A DNA stretch of 64,000 bases from Algoriphagus ornithinivorans (lineage in GTDB: Bacteria > Bacteroidota > Bacteroidia > Cytophagales > Cyclobacteriaceae), in assembly GCF_900115305.1 (NCBI RefSeq), contig NZ_FOVW01000006.1, positions 1 to 64,000 of the forward strand. The letters are read 5' to 3'. This document shows positions 63,472 through 64,000 of the stretch, piece after piece. Positions within the stretch are counted from its first letter, which is position 1. Each line of letters starts with the position of its first letter. Position numbers and translations under genes: made by a program. The notes below the pieces were generated by a model. That model saw nothing but the letters and a program-made list of their open reading frames with translations, had not been told where the DNA came from and ran no database searches.

Positions 63472-64000
63472 ATGGAACTATTTTTTTCAAGAGATGAGCT
63501 TGTTGAGGCTATCAAAAAAATAGATGAAGACCCAAGTCAAAAAAAAGGAAGGCAATCATCAACATATGATTTGATTTATGAAGGAAAAAACTACCCTCCA
63601 ATTTTAGTTCTTTCGGTTGCAAATCAACTAAAGGGAGGAAAAGATTTGACTTTAGAGGACTTTGGAAACAATGTTAGTATACCATTTAAAATTCTTCGAG
63701 AAAATGATTTTGAGATCATCCCTAAAAAATCTAACCAAGATTTAGAAAATCACATGAGTTATTATGATGAGTTGATAAAATTTTTAGACCAGGCAAAAAC
63801 AACCGACCTAAAAACTAAAGGCTATTTGAAAAGCTATGCTAATTTAAAGGTTAAGGTAAGTTTTGGTCAAGGGTATCCGGCAAACATCCCATGGATTTCA
63901 TTTCTGGCTGATCCTTACACCACTGCTGACGGAATTTATCCTGTTTACCTATATTACAAGGATGAAGACTTGCTAATTCTTGCACATGGAATTAGTGAAA
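63472..64000 (+). CDS. ScoMcrA/MrcB-like restriction protein, N-terminal part, cut by window end
   Basis: An open frame from the ATG at 63472 runs 176 codons to the window edge. Residues 1-85 resemble the N-terminal head domain of ScoMcrA (SRDELVEAIKKIDED, NYPPILVLSVANQL). From about residue 90 an MrcB/DUF3578 domain starts: KSYANLKVKVSFGQGYPAN, PWISFLAD, GIYPVYLYYKDEDLLILAHGISE. In full proteins, an McrB-type GTPase or nuclease follows. This would be a type IV modification-dependent restriction enzyme. More AT-rich than smc, hinting at transfer. Confidence 0.8.
   Translation, partial: MELFFSRDELVEAIKKIDEDPSQKKGRQSSTYDLIYEGKNYPPILVLSVANQLKGGKDLTLEDFGNNVSIPFKILRENDFEIIPKKSNQDLENHMSYYDELIKFLDQAKTTDLKTKGYLKSYANLKVKVSFGQGYPANIPWISFLADPYTTADGIYPVYLYYKDEDLLILAHGISE

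Overview
The window looks like chromosomal DNA of a Bacteroidota bacterium, most likely order Cytophagales, family Cyclobacteriaceae (Algoriphagus-like). The grounds are low GC with AT-rich spacers, promoter-like TAATTTTG/TAATTTTA boxes, many lipoproteins with an -SC- lipobox, and families typical of that phylum (DUF4920, DUF6134, DUF5777, YaiO, PVC-type CxxCH/HEAT proteins, a HAD-SerA fusion). No plasmid, phage, rRNA operon, CRISPR array or transposase gene was seen. The assignment rests on recognition, not on a search.

Layout. 1-4070: a degenerate pyrimidine-rich tandem repeat, a large haem-binding lipoprotein (-), and two identical tRNA-Glu genes (-). 4224-10330: gapA (+) facing a four-gene minus-strand run (DUF2064 transferase, DUF6134, GT2, VOC protein), then kdgK-kdgA (-) of 2-keto-3-deoxygluconate breakdown. 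10340-16510: a lipoprotein, a DUF1330 protein and a TetR/ABC/HlyD/TolC export operon whose ATPase lacks nearly all catalytic motifs. 16598-25507: DoxX, BCCT transporter, DUF983, an outer-membrane protein pair, DUF4920, the SerB-like/SerA fusion, DinB, and an RhlE-type helicase that starts with TTG. 25696-34939: carboxypeptidase-like-domain protein, GGT-family enzyme, M20 hydrolase, NTF2-like protein bracketed by inverted repeats, a DUF6909-like protein, MsrA, DUF3253 and a methyltransferase.

35019-42835: an envelope/exopolysaccharide locus. A response regulator, a membrane HEAT-repeat protein, a processive GT2 synthase, a TPR/YaiO outer-membrane protein and an unrecognised membrane-anchored protein form one operon, facing an LtaS-like phosphotransferase gene. 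43064-50822: three consecutive amidohydrolase-family genes, of which only the middle one keeps the metal-binding HxH, then an SH3-NlpC/P60 lipoprotein and an M28 peptidase. 50998-58684: a subtilase lipoprotein, a WYL regulator, a membrane glycosyltransferase, a Rieske-YceI-DUF5777 operon and a small membrane protein. 59882-63421: smc. 63472-end: the start of an ScoMcrA/MrcB-like restriction gene cut by the window edge.

Three long gene-free islands (about 28.8-29.5, 53.8-54.6 and 58.8-59.8 kb) are built from the same set of small hairpins. Between islands the stem bases change in compensating pairs while the hairpin persists. I regard this as the most unusual signal in the window. Other points of interest are the degenerate ABC exporter, the amidohydrolase trio, and four of eight convergent gene pairs whose stop codons interlock in exactly four bases.
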